Assembly (NCBI GenBank): GCA_902786515.1
Contig: CADADA010000029.1
Span: forward strand, 1-39,119
Origin: an uncultured Lachnospiraceae bacterium
Lineage (GTDB): Bacteria; Bacillota; Clostridia; Lachnospirales; Lachnospiraceae
Direction of reading: 5' to 3'
DNA: 39,119 nt
The notes under the pieces were generated by a model. It was not told where the DNA came from. It was given only the letters and a program-made list of their open reading frames with translations, and did not search any database. The translations under genes were made by a program, and so were the position numbers. This document shows, in pieces, positions 16,973 to 23,124 of this stretch. Position 1 is the first letter of the stretch. Each line of letters opens with the position of its first letter.

Positions 16973-18181
16973 ATGAGATTACCACAGATTATCAATAGTT
17001 TATTAGAAACAGACCTTTATAAATTCAGTATGGGGATGACTATTTATCATCAATTCCCATCATACAGAACAGTTTGGACATTTAAGTGCAGAAATACAGA
17101 TGTACATTTTACTGCAGATATGGTACAGGAGATTAAAGAGCAGATTAAAGCATACTGCGAACTTAAATTTTCGGAAGACGAACTTTCGTATCTTGGAAAT
17201 ATCAAATGGTTAAAACCGGACTATGTAGATTTTTTAAGACTTTGGCATCCGGTATATGATGACTTTACAATCACAGATGAAGCGGAATGTGGTCTTTCCA
17301 TCGAAGCAAAGGGAACATGGGTTAATTCTTCGATGTATGAAATCCCGACACTTGCTATTGTGAATGAAGTGTATTTTAGAATGGCATATGATTACGAGGA
17401 TTTAATGGTATCATTCAGAGAACGATTAGATGAAAAATGCAGGAGACTTCGTGAGGAGGATATAAATCTTGGTACATTTTCAGAGTTCGGTTTAAGAAGA
17501 CGCCTGTCTGCGCAGGCTCAGGAACTGGCAGTAGAAAAACTTGTTGAAACATCAAAAGAGTGCAGTTCGAATTTTGTTGGAACTTCTAACGTATATCTGG
17601 CGAAAAAATATGGAATTAAGCCGGTGGGAACCATGGCTCACGAATATATTATGTGTGTTGGACAGGGAGATAATAAACATAATACGGCATATTCAAACTG
17701 GTATGCATTAAATGCATGGATTAAAGAATACTCAGTACTTAACGGAATTGCACTTACAGATACTGTTACAACAGATGTGTTCCTTAAAGATTTTCAGCTG
17801 ACATTTGCAACCATGTTCAGCGGAGTGAGACATGATTCAGGAGACCCGTATGAATGGGGCGAAAAGATGATTAAGCATTATGAAAGTCTGGGAATAAATC
17901 CTAAGATGAAAACGCTGCTTTTTTCTGACAGTCTTGATTTTGACAGGGCAAGTGCTTTGTATGACAGGTTTAAGGACAGGATAAATACTGCGTTTGGAAT
18001 AGGAACTTATCTTGCAAATGATACTAAAGTTCCGCCCCTTAATATTGTTATGAAGACTACAGAGTGTAACGGACATCCGGTAGCAAAGATTTCAGATACT
18101 CCGGGAAAAGGAATGTGCAAAGATGCAGAGTATATTGAGTATCTCGAGAGGGCTTTGAAGTGGAGGATTGATAGAGAGTGA
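16973..18181 (+). CDS. pncB: Nicotinate phosphoribosyltransferase
   Basis: This 402-residue enzyme starts with the family's LLETDLYKFSMGMTIYHQFP. It has TFSEFGLRRRLSAQAQE, GTSNVYLAKKYGIKPVGTMA with the following HEY, and the phosphoribosyl-binding GVRHDSGDPYEWG. It makes nicotinate mononucleotide from nicotinate and PRPP, the step after nicotinamidase. GGAGGAAAAAATT precedes the start, 19 bases behind the ATPase gene. It is probably transcribed from the NrtR-controlled promoter through the inserted ATPase gene, unless that gene carries its own promoter. Confidence 0.9.
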   Translation: MRLPQIINSLLETDLYKFSMGMTIYHQFPSYRTVWTFKCRNTDVHFTADMVQEIKEQIKAYCELKFSEDELSYLGNIKWLKPDYVDFLRLWHPVYDDFTITDEAECGLSIEAKGTWVNSSMYEIPTLAIVNEVYFRMAYDYEDLMVSFRERLDEKCRRLREEDINLGTFSEFGLRRRLSAQAQELAVEKLVETSKECSSNFVGTSNVYLAKKYGIKPVGTMAHEYIMCVGQGDNKHNTAYSNWYALNAWIKEYSVLNGIALTDTVTTDVFLKDFQLTFATMFSGVRHDSGDPYEWGEKMIKHYESLGINPKMKTLLFSDSLDFDRASALYDRFKDRINTAFGIGTYLANDTKVPPLNIVMKTTECNGHPVAKISDTPGKGMCKDAEYIEYLERALKWRIDRE

Positions 18182-18229
18182 CAAACGTGAGATAATGATT
18201 TACGTGGATTAGTTTTATATGATATAATA

Positions 18230-18361
18230 TCCAAAATGTTGATTGGATATATGATTTTAATGTCCAAAATGTTGATGGGATACAGGATTTACATATCCAA
18301 AATGTTGATGGAGATACAATTTTTGGCATCCAAAATGTTGATGCGTTTAAAATTACGTAAG
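18230..18361. repeat. Four tandem 33-bp repeats, array B
   Basis: Units beginning TCCAAAATGTTGAT start at 18230, 18263, 18296 and 18329, again exactly 33 bases apart. The first 14 bases are invariant and the remaining 19 vary. They share the ATGTTGA word and the period with array A, but the rest differs. A short open frame across it is just the repeat read as 11-residue units (SKMLM...). Apart from this array and the terminator at 18494, the gap 18182-18604 shows nothing I can name. Confidence 0.9.
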
Positions 18362-18493
18362 TATAGCCTGCGTGATTCGGGTATCTGGAGGTGGATTTGT
18401 GAAATAATTACAGCAATCCTAATTATTTAAGATGCTCATATGTGGAGAGAAGAATGCTTGAGTAACGATAAAAAATATATATAAAGCATATTG

Positions 18494-18548
18494 AAAAATG
18501 TCCCTTCGGTTCGTTACTATAATTAACGAAAAACGAAGGGACATTTTT
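18494..18548. terminator. Strong bidirectional terminator
   Basis: AAAAATGTCCCTTCG (18494-18508) and CGAAGGGACATTTTT (18534-18548) pair over 15 bases, with an inner TTCGTTA/TAACGAA stem. A and T runs at the two ends let it work for pncB on the plus strand and the beta-helix remnant on the minus strand. Confidence 0.85.
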
Positions 18549-18604
18549 AGTTCATTTATTTACATATATGAAATTGTGTCTCATTCTTTTTAATAGATTA
18601 TATA

Positions 18605-19150
18605 TTAATACAATCTTACTCTGCTGCTGTTATAAGCAAGATTGATGTACTTAGCCTGATCCCCATTGTAATATGTATTATTTGTAAATGAAGATGCAGT
18701 AGGCGAAGGTACATCTGGTGAATATGTACATGTGTAATATCCGCTTGTTCTCGAAGCGATATTTTAAAATCTTTTATATTAGGTAAAACTATACCTGAAC
18801 CAATAACGTTTGTGAAGTTGTTATTAGAAATAGTAACTGTTTTACCGTTTACAACACCAGTTGTTAAAGAATGATGGCCTATAGCTCTTATAACATTATA
18901 AAATGTACATCCAGATATACTTATTTCTTTACAAAGTGTATTGTCTGCATTCATTTTTATTGTTGGGCATGATCTTATAGAAGTAACAGCTTCAATCTGA
19001 ATTACTTCTTTCTTTAATTCATCAGATGTATCAGAACAACCTTTGGTAGATTCTTTCCATCCCTTGCTCTGAGCATAAGATGATGTTACCAAAGTATCAT
19101 CCGTTTTGTTAAGGTAATTAAGATTCTTAATAGAATATGGATTGTAATGA
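18605..19150 (-). pseudogene. Truncated, frameshifted beta-helix protein
   Basis: The minus strand reads a fragment of a secreted right-handed beta-helix protein: KEISISGCTFYNVIRAIGHH and KTVTISNNNFTNVIGSG are two typical rungs. The frame goes wrong near 18757-18770 (an A/T run), after which the next frame continues sensibly as SRTSGYYTCTYSPDVPSPTA and TNNTYYNGDQAKYINLAYNS to a stop at 18605-18607. The 5' part, signal peptide and start are missing. Coding-like sequence runs upstream in frame until about 19150, where the left toxin-antitoxin repeat begins. It was probably a surface or polysaccharide-acting protein. It is no longer functional. Confidence 0.6.
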
Positions 19151-19160
19151 AAATTTATAC

Positions 19161-19189
19161 TTGAAAACGATGTGTCTATGTGTTATATT
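19161..19189 (+). promoter_or_regulatory. Promoter of antisense RNA, copy 1
   Basis: TTGAAA (19161-19166), 17-base spacer, TATATT (19184-19189). Both hexamers and the spacing are kept in copy 2 although the spacer sequence differs. Confidence 0.7.
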
Positions 19190-19195
19190 GGATAT

Positions 19196-19286
19196 GAAAA
19201 GAAAACAATCGCCCACAAGATGGGTTGACCAATATTGATGATAGAAATTCCACCCTTTTTAGTCAAAGTTTCGGGGTGGTTTTTCT
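19196..19286 (+). ncRNA. Antisense antitoxin RNA, copy 1
   Basis: From the predicted start about 7 bases after TATATT, a roughly 90-base RNA runs to the terminator CCACCC (19250-19255) / GGGTGG (19274-19279) with five T. It has no coding frame. It lies opposite the 3' region of the minus-strand toxin transcript, the arrangement of the BsrG/SR4 and TxpA/RatA type I systems. The 3' end of the toxin mRNA would lie near the CCCA/TGGG hairpin at 19212-19224. Confidence 0.65.
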
Positions 19287-19299
19287 ATGTATTAAAACA

Positions 19300-19413
19300 T
19301 TAGTGACAAATCAAATAAATGAATGTCAGTAATGCCAAAATGAACATGCCGAACTGCATTAAGTCCTTAAAATCGAAAAATAAATCTTTATTATTTCTTT
19401 TATTTCTGTTCAC
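19300..19413 (-). CDS. Holin-like type I toxin, copy 1 (37 aa)
   Basis: A 37-codon minus-strand frame begins with GTG behind GGGGGTGG. It has a polar Asn/Lys-rich start, then DLMQFGMFILALLTFIYLI, one membrane span. The Q/MFG-hydrophobic-LALLT pattern is the hallmark of the putative holin-like toxin (Hol-Tox) family that includes TxpA/BsrG-type peptides, which damage the cell membrane or envelope when not silenced. The protein is nearly identical in copy 2. An ATG 15 bases upstream is in frame but has no ribosome site. The antisense RNA is encoded directly downstream on the other strand. Confidence 0.8.
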   Translation of the reverse strand: MNRNKRNNKDLFFDFKDLMQFGMFILALLTFIYLICH

Positions 19414-19483
19414 CGGCACCACCCCCATTCTGTTAATGAATAGAGGTCAACACCACCCTGCAACACGATTGTTTCCTGCCTGT

Positions 19484-19512
19484 ATTCTAATATATAATTC
19501 TTTATAATGCAA
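19484..19512 (-). promoter_or_regulatory. Toxin promoter, copy 1
   Basis: On the minus strand, TTGCAT (19507-19512), 17-base spacer, TAGAAT (19484-19489). It gives a leader of about 65 bases before the GTG start. The same hexamers and spacing occur in copy 2. Confidence 0.65.
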
Positions 19513-19584
19513 TTGCTTTTTATGATAAATGAACTCTCGGAATCATGAGTAGACCCAAAGTGGTATGATAGTATGTAGGATTAT

Positions 19585-19622
19585 GCTGTGTAACTATTTT
19601 ATTGTTTGCACAGCTTTTTTAT
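19585..19622 (+). terminator. Intrinsic terminator before the HipA-like operon
   Basis: GCTGTG (19585-19590) pairs with CACAGC (19609-19614), with AAC/GTT inside, then eight T. No gene that it would end is visible upstream on this strand; it may insulate the kinase operon. Confidence 0.7.
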
Positions 19623-19687
19623 TTGACGTGTGACAAAAAACGATATATAATAAAATATAAATATATGACGAGCGACAAACAAAAACG
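19623..19687 (+). promoter_or_regulatory. HipA-like operon promoter with direct-repeat operator candidates
   Basis: TTGACG (19623-19628), 17-base spacer, TATAAT (19646-19651) is a near-consensus promoter. TGACG-x-G-x-GACAAA...AAACG occurs at 19624-19642 and again at 19666-19687, 42 bases apart (four helical turns), one copy over the -35 and one beyond the -10. These are good candidates for an autoregulatory operator bound by the HTH partner. Confidence 0.65.
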
Positions 19688-19728
19688 CAAAATAATAAAC
19701 ATGACATAGAAGAAAGGGGAGAAACAAG

Positions 19729-20535
19729 TTGAGAATTATAAAGGAAAAACAAAATCTTACTTATTTACAGTGGTCTCATATTAGAAGTTCCAGTGGGACT
19801 GCCGGAAGTTTTTTAAAGTCAGAATCAATTTTGAACCGAAAAAAAACATATTATAAACTGTCAAATTTTGATCCACTAAATGGAGTTATAGGACATGAGT
19901 GTATAAATGAAATCATAGTTGATAGATTATTGACATTATTAGGGGTAGAACATTTAAATTATGAGTTGATTAATGCTGATATTGAAATAGAAAATCATGT
20001 ATATAGTGCTTATATATGTTCATCTTTAGATTTTAAAGAAAGTGGAGAAAGCAAAATAGCTATAGAGGATTTTTATAGGACAAATGCTTGTAAAGGGGAA
20101 TCACATTATGATTTTTGTAAACGTTTTCAGTGGCAAAAATATGTAGATACAATGCTCGCTGTTGATTATATCATTCTTAACAGGGACAGGCACGGTGCTA
20201 ATATTGAAGTGTTAAGAAATTCAAGAACACATACCCTTAGAATTGCACCACTGTTTGATCATGGATTATCTTTGCTTTGTTCCTGTTTTACTGATGAGGA
20301 TGCCATGAAATTTGATATCTATGAGGATAAACGATGTCAGAATTTTATTGGTGGATATTCATGTTATGAAAATTTGAAACTGATTAAAAATAAAAGAGAT
20401 ATTTTTCTTAATCAATTACACCAATCGGACAGACAATTTATATTTGATGGTTTAGAAGATGTCTTATCAGAGACTTTTATGGATAGAATATGGAATATGA
20501 TTTATGGAAGGTACGATATTTATGAAAATTTATGA
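19729..20535 (+). CDS. HipA-like Ser/Thr kinase, kinase core only
   Basis: This 268-residue protein has the HipA-type kinase motifs: a Gly/Ser-rich loop SSSGTAGSFLK (20-30) with a following Lys in YYKLS, catalytic loop DYIILNRDRHGAN (146-158), and metal-binding FDHG (176-179). Full HipA is about 440 residues with an N-terminal subdomain; this protein lacks it, as does HipT of the HipBST system. Classical HipA phosphorylates a tRNA synthetase and halts growth; the target here is unknown. The start is TTG 19729 behind AAGGGGAG. Its 3' end overlaps the next gene by 14 bases, so the two are a pair. Confidence 0.75.
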   Translation: MRIIKEKQNLTYLQWSHIRSSSGTAGSFLKSESILNRKKTYYKLSNFDPLNGVIGHECINEIIVDRLLTLLGVEHLNYELINADIEIENHVYSAYICSSLDFKESGESKIAIEDFYRTNACKGESHYDFCKRFQWQKYVDTMLAVDYIILNRDRHGANIEVLRNSRTHTLRIAPLFDHGLSLLCSCFTDEDAMKFDIYEDKRCQNFIGGYSCYENLKLIKNKRDIFLNQLHQSDRQFIFDGLEDVLSETFMDRIWNMIYGRYDIYENL

Positions 20536-21319
20536 GATAATAGATTTTGAAAATAAATTTTCAATCGGTGTTCTAATTTACTATGAAAAGAAAAAACAGT
20601 TCATCATTGAACTTCAGGATTATTTGGACGAGTGGACAGCACCATTACTTTTTAGCGCTTTGGTGAAAAAGAATATATATACAATTCCAAGAGAGTTGAG
20701 TCGTTTATGGGTACGTGAAAGAATTATTCCCAGAGACAGACAAAATATTGGTGATATATTAAAAAATCATGGATTAGAATCATACGATGAGATGAAATTT
20801 TTAGAGATTTCCCGGGGAAAATGTTCTCAGGATTACTTATATATCAAAAGAATGGATAGATTACCAAACTATGCTGTTCACAGAAGAAAAAAAAATGTGA
20901 TAGAGTGTTTTCCGTGCAATAACAGGGAATTACTGTGTTTTTTTATGGATGATGTAGTGAAAAAAATTAATTTAAATGATATAGCTAATGAAGAAGGGGT
21001 TGATAAAATACTAGAGTTTGACCAGTTATATCAGTCTTGTATGGTTGGACCGGGAGGATACTGTGTCACGTTCAATGATTCAATTGATATTGCAGCGGGG
21101 ACTCTTTATGATGCGGGACAGGTGATACCGCTCTCGAGGGATGATTTTATAAAATTTGCAAATAAAAATCTATTGGACACTGTGGAATGCTGTGAATTAT
21201 TAGAGTGTTCCAGACAGAATATCGGGTACATGGTAAAAAAGCAACATATCACCCCTATAAAGGAAAATGTGAAGGGGAACCTTTATCTGAGGGGAGATAT
21301 TCAAAAAAATATGTGGTAG
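20522..21319 (+). CDS. Partner of HipA-like kinase, HipA-N-like region plus C-terminal HTH
   Basis: This 265-residue protein is of no family I can name firmly. Residues about 10-110 (FSIGVLIYYEKK, then WVRERIIPRDRQNIGDILKN and SRGKCSQDYLY) recall the HipA N-terminal subdomain, where an R-x-IP-x2-R-x-N-I-x2-IL helix precedes a Gly-Cys element. Residues about 219-262 (DTVECCELLECSRQNIGYMV, then LYLRGDIQK) look like a MerR/excisionase-type helix-turn-helix. ATG 20522 has GGAAGG before it and overlaps the kinase stop. If both readings are right, one protein joins the roles that HipS and HipB play separately in HipBST. That is inference. Confidence 0.5.
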   Translation: MKIYEIIDFENKFSIGVLIYYEKKKQFIIELQDYLDEWTAPLLFSALVKKNIYTIPRELSRLWVRERIIPRDRQNIGDILKNHGLESYDEMKFLEISRGKCSQDYLYIKRMDRLPNYAVHRRKKNVIECFPCNNRELLCFFMDDVVKKINLNDIANEEGVDKILEFDQLYQSCMVGPGGYCVTFNDSIDIAAGTLYDAGQVIPLSRDDFIKFANKNLLDTVECCELLECSRQNIGYMVKKQHITPIKENVKGNLYLRGDIQKNMW

Positions 21320-21432
21320 TCTTGTGTAAAGCAATAATTGACGTTAAATGTTATTATTTTAAATTTTTTCATTGATATTTTTATAAAATGTGAAATAATT
21401 TATATAAGTTATGAGAAGGAGGATGAGAATAT

Positions 21433-22173
21433 ATGACAAACAATACTGTAACAAAGATGAAAAAATGTAGTCATTGTAAATCTGAAATTCCTAGAAATGC
21501 ACCAATATGTCCAGTTTGTAAAAAGAAACCAAGAAAATCATTTGGACGATTATTTTTAGATGCGGTATTAATATTATTTTTGTTTTTTATAGGTATACCA
21601 TTTACGGTGGTTACGTGTAGTAAAAAGTTAGATAATATTCATAAAACAAATAACGAGGGTGTTAGTAATACAAATACGGAGAATGCTAGTTCTTCCAATT
21701 ATAATAATTCCGAAGATAATACAAAAGAGATTATAACGGAGATTAATAATGAAACAGAAGCTTCTATAGATATTGATAATTTATCGGAAGAGGAATATAA
21801 GAGTAATTGTAAACAAATTTACTATGAAGATATAGAAGACGACCGAGTATCAAAAAACGATTATATAAAAGTTGAAGTATATTTAGAACAAATATTAATG
21901 AAAGATTTATACGATGCAATGGCTGATAGTTTATGGCAGGAAAATAATCTTTCCCTTACATATTTTTCGTTTGGTGTTTTATGCAGAGATTACGAAAATA
22001 ATTACGGAGGAGAAAACTATTTATTGTTTTCAAATGATATAGATTTGGATGCGATAAATTATAACAGCGGAAGCTATTTTTATTTGTATGGTAAAGTATT
22101 AAAGGTTGAAACTAATGGTTGGACAGGTAAAAAAAGTTTGTATTTGATGCCTAAGTATATTGATAACAAGTAA
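21433..22173 (+). CDS. Membrane-anchored zinc-ribbon protein
   Basis: This 246-residue protein has an N-terminal zinc ribbon CSHCKSEIPRNAPICPVC (12-29), a single membrane span (about 40-63, LFLDAVLILFLFFIGIPF), a low-complexity Asn/Ser/Glu linker (about 75-125), and an outer domain of about 115 residues, acidic and aromatic, that may be an OB-like fold (YLYGKVLKVE near the end). The ribbon would be cytoplasmic and the C-terminal domain outside. AAGGAGGATG precedes the start. No catalytic motif is visible. It lies inside the island bracketed by the two toxin-antitoxin repeats and probably forms a unit with the next small gene. Confidence 0.55.
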   Translation: MTNNTVTKMKKCSHCKSEIPRNAPICPVCKKKPRKSFGRLFLDAVLILFLFFIGIPFTVVTCSKKLDNIHKTNNEGVSNTNTENASSSNYNNSEDNTKEIITEINNETEASIDIDNLSEEEYKSNCKQIYYEDIEDDRVSKNDYIKVEVYLEQILMKDLYDAMADSLWQENNLSLTYFSFGVLCRDYENNYGGENYLLFSNDIDLDAINYNSGSYFYLYGKVLKVETNGWTGKKSLYLMPKYIDNK

Positions 22174-22190
22174 AACGAGGGGGGATCTTT

Positions 22191-22421
22191 ATGGGAATAG
22201 TTAGGTGTCCTAGGTGGACGTGTCGTAGCACTAATGTTGTTCCGGTTAACACGAAAAAGAAATTTTCCTTTGGAAAAGCTATTGTAGGTAATACTGTTGG
22301 TGGTTTGCTTGGCGGACCTGTTGGAGCTATAGTAGGTGCAGGAACTGGAATAAAAGGTAAAGATGGAAAGACGAAATTTATTTGTCAAGATTGTGGGAAA
22401 GTATTTGAAAAAAATATATAG
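22191..22421 (+). CDS. Small zinc-ribbon glycine-zipper protein
   Basis: This 76-residue protein has a split zinc ribbon: CPRWTC near the N-terminus and CQDC near the C-terminus. Between them is a glycine-zipper hydrophobic stretch (GNTVGGLLGGPVGAIVGAG) that could enter membranes. Similar small proteins are frequent in phage and plasmid-like accessory DNA; their function is unknown. A GGGGGG run at 22180-22185 serves as a ribosome site. It starts 17 bases after the zinc-ribbon membrane protein. Confidence 0.6.
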   Translation: MGIVRCPRWTCRSTNVVPVNTKKKFSFGKAIVGNTVGGLLGGPVGAIVGAGTGIKGKDGKTKFICQDCGKVFEKNI

Positions 22422-22542
22422 ACAATGGGTGTTGTTACATAGAAAATTGTTAATCAAGTAGTCTTCATTGACTACATTATTATTACACTAGAAAGTATAA
22501 ATCATTCCGGACAATTTGAAACTGACATAAGAATATTTATAC

Positions 22543-22571
22543 TTGAAACCGGTGAGTCTGTGAGTTATATT
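22543..22571 (+). promoter_or_regulatory. Promoter of antisense RNA, copy 2
   Basis: TTGAAA (22543-22548), 17-base spacer of different sequence from copy 1, TATATT (22566-22571). Confidence 0.7.
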
Positions 22572-22577
22572 GAATAT

Positions 22578-22669
22578 GAAAAGAAAACAATCGCCCACAA
22601 GATGGGTTGACCAATAGTTGTGATAGAAATTCCACCTTTTATTAGCCAAAGTATTGGGGTGGTTTTTTT
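22578..22669 (+). ncRNA. Antisense antitoxin RNA, copy 2
   Basis: A roughly 90-base RNA ending at CCACC (22632-22636) / GGTGG (22658-22662) with seven T. Its middle differs from copy 1 at several positions around the predicted loops, while the promoter and terminator stem are kept, so the two RNAs may each be specific to their own toxin mRNA. Confidence 0.65.
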
Positions 22670-22682
22670 ATGTATTAGAACA

Positions 22683-22787
22683 TTAGTGACAAATTAAATA
22701 AATGAATGTCAGTAATGCCAAAATGAACATGCCGAACTGCATTAAGTCCTTAAAATCGAAAAATAAATTTTTATTATTTCTGTTCAC
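22683..22787 (-). CDS. Holin-like type I toxin, copy 2 (34 aa)
   Basis: A 34-codon minus-strand frame from GTG behind GAGGG. Residues 8-34 (LFFDFKDLMQFGMF then ILALLTFIYLICH) match copy 1 exactly; the two peptides differ only in the polar N-terminus, where copy 2 lacks three codons. It is a single membrane span of the holin-like toxin family. The codon differences from copy 1 are silent in the hydrophobic part, which argues that the peptide is under selection and still functional. Confidence 0.8.
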   Translation of the reverse strand: MNRNNKNLFFDFKDLMQFGMFILALLTFIYLICH

Positions 22788-22855
22788 CGGCATAACCCTC
22801 ATTCTGTTAAAGAATAGAGGTCAACACCAACCTGCAACACTTGTTTACTGACTGT

Positions 22856-22884
22856 ATTCTAGTATATAATTCTTGGTAATGCAA
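22856..22884 (-). promoter_or_regulatory. Toxin promoter, copy 2
   Basis: Minus-strand TTGCAT (22879-22884), 17-base spacer, TAGAAT (22856-22861), the same as in copy 1. Confidence 0.65.
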
Positions 22885-23047
22885 TTACTACTTATTATAT
22901 TTGCATAAATAAAGTTTATGAATTGCGGAATATTGATGAAATTTTATTAATGTTTAACATGTTAATCTTAGTATATAATTCAAAATAAGTCAAATAAACA
23001 AAAATTTTAAAGTCATTATATTAATTATAATTTTTGCCATAATTTAA

Positions 23048-23084
23048 AATAACAGTGCCGTCACTTTAGCATGGCACTGTTATT
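23048..23084 (-). terminator. Terminator of the SulP gene
   Basis: AATAACAGTGCC (23048-23059) pairs perfectly with GGCACTGTTATT (23073-23084). It lies 40 bases beyond the minus-strand SulP stop. Confidence 0.75.
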
Positions 23085-23124
23085 AGTTACTCTATCAACA
23101 TCAAGATTTTTGTATCATTATTTA

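Larger units (their letters stand above)
19153..19526. repeat. Direct repeat copy 1, complete type I toxin-antitoxin unit
   Basis: About 370 bases here recur in the same orientation at about 22535-22893 with scattered differences and small gaps. The shared block holds two promoters on opposite strands, a small toxin gene and an antisense RNA terminator. It fills much of the gap 19151-19728. Confidence 0.85.
22535..22893. repeat. Direct repeat copy 2, type I toxin-antitoxin unit
   Basis: Second copy of the block at 19153-19526, same orientation, with substitutions and small deletions. It accounts for most of the gap 22422-23124. The remaining part (22894-23047) is A+T-rich with nothing I can name, and a small GTAGTC/GACTAC hairpin lies near 22460. 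Confidence 0.85.

Noticed and set aside
18236..18430. 64-codon frame encoding 11-residue repeats
   Set aside because: It exists only because the 33-bp repeat is divisible by three; there is no ribosome site and no recognisable protein.
19319..19507. 62-codon plus-strand frame
   Set aside because: It runs antisense to the holin-like toxin and its leader, and the copy 2 repeat does not preserve it.
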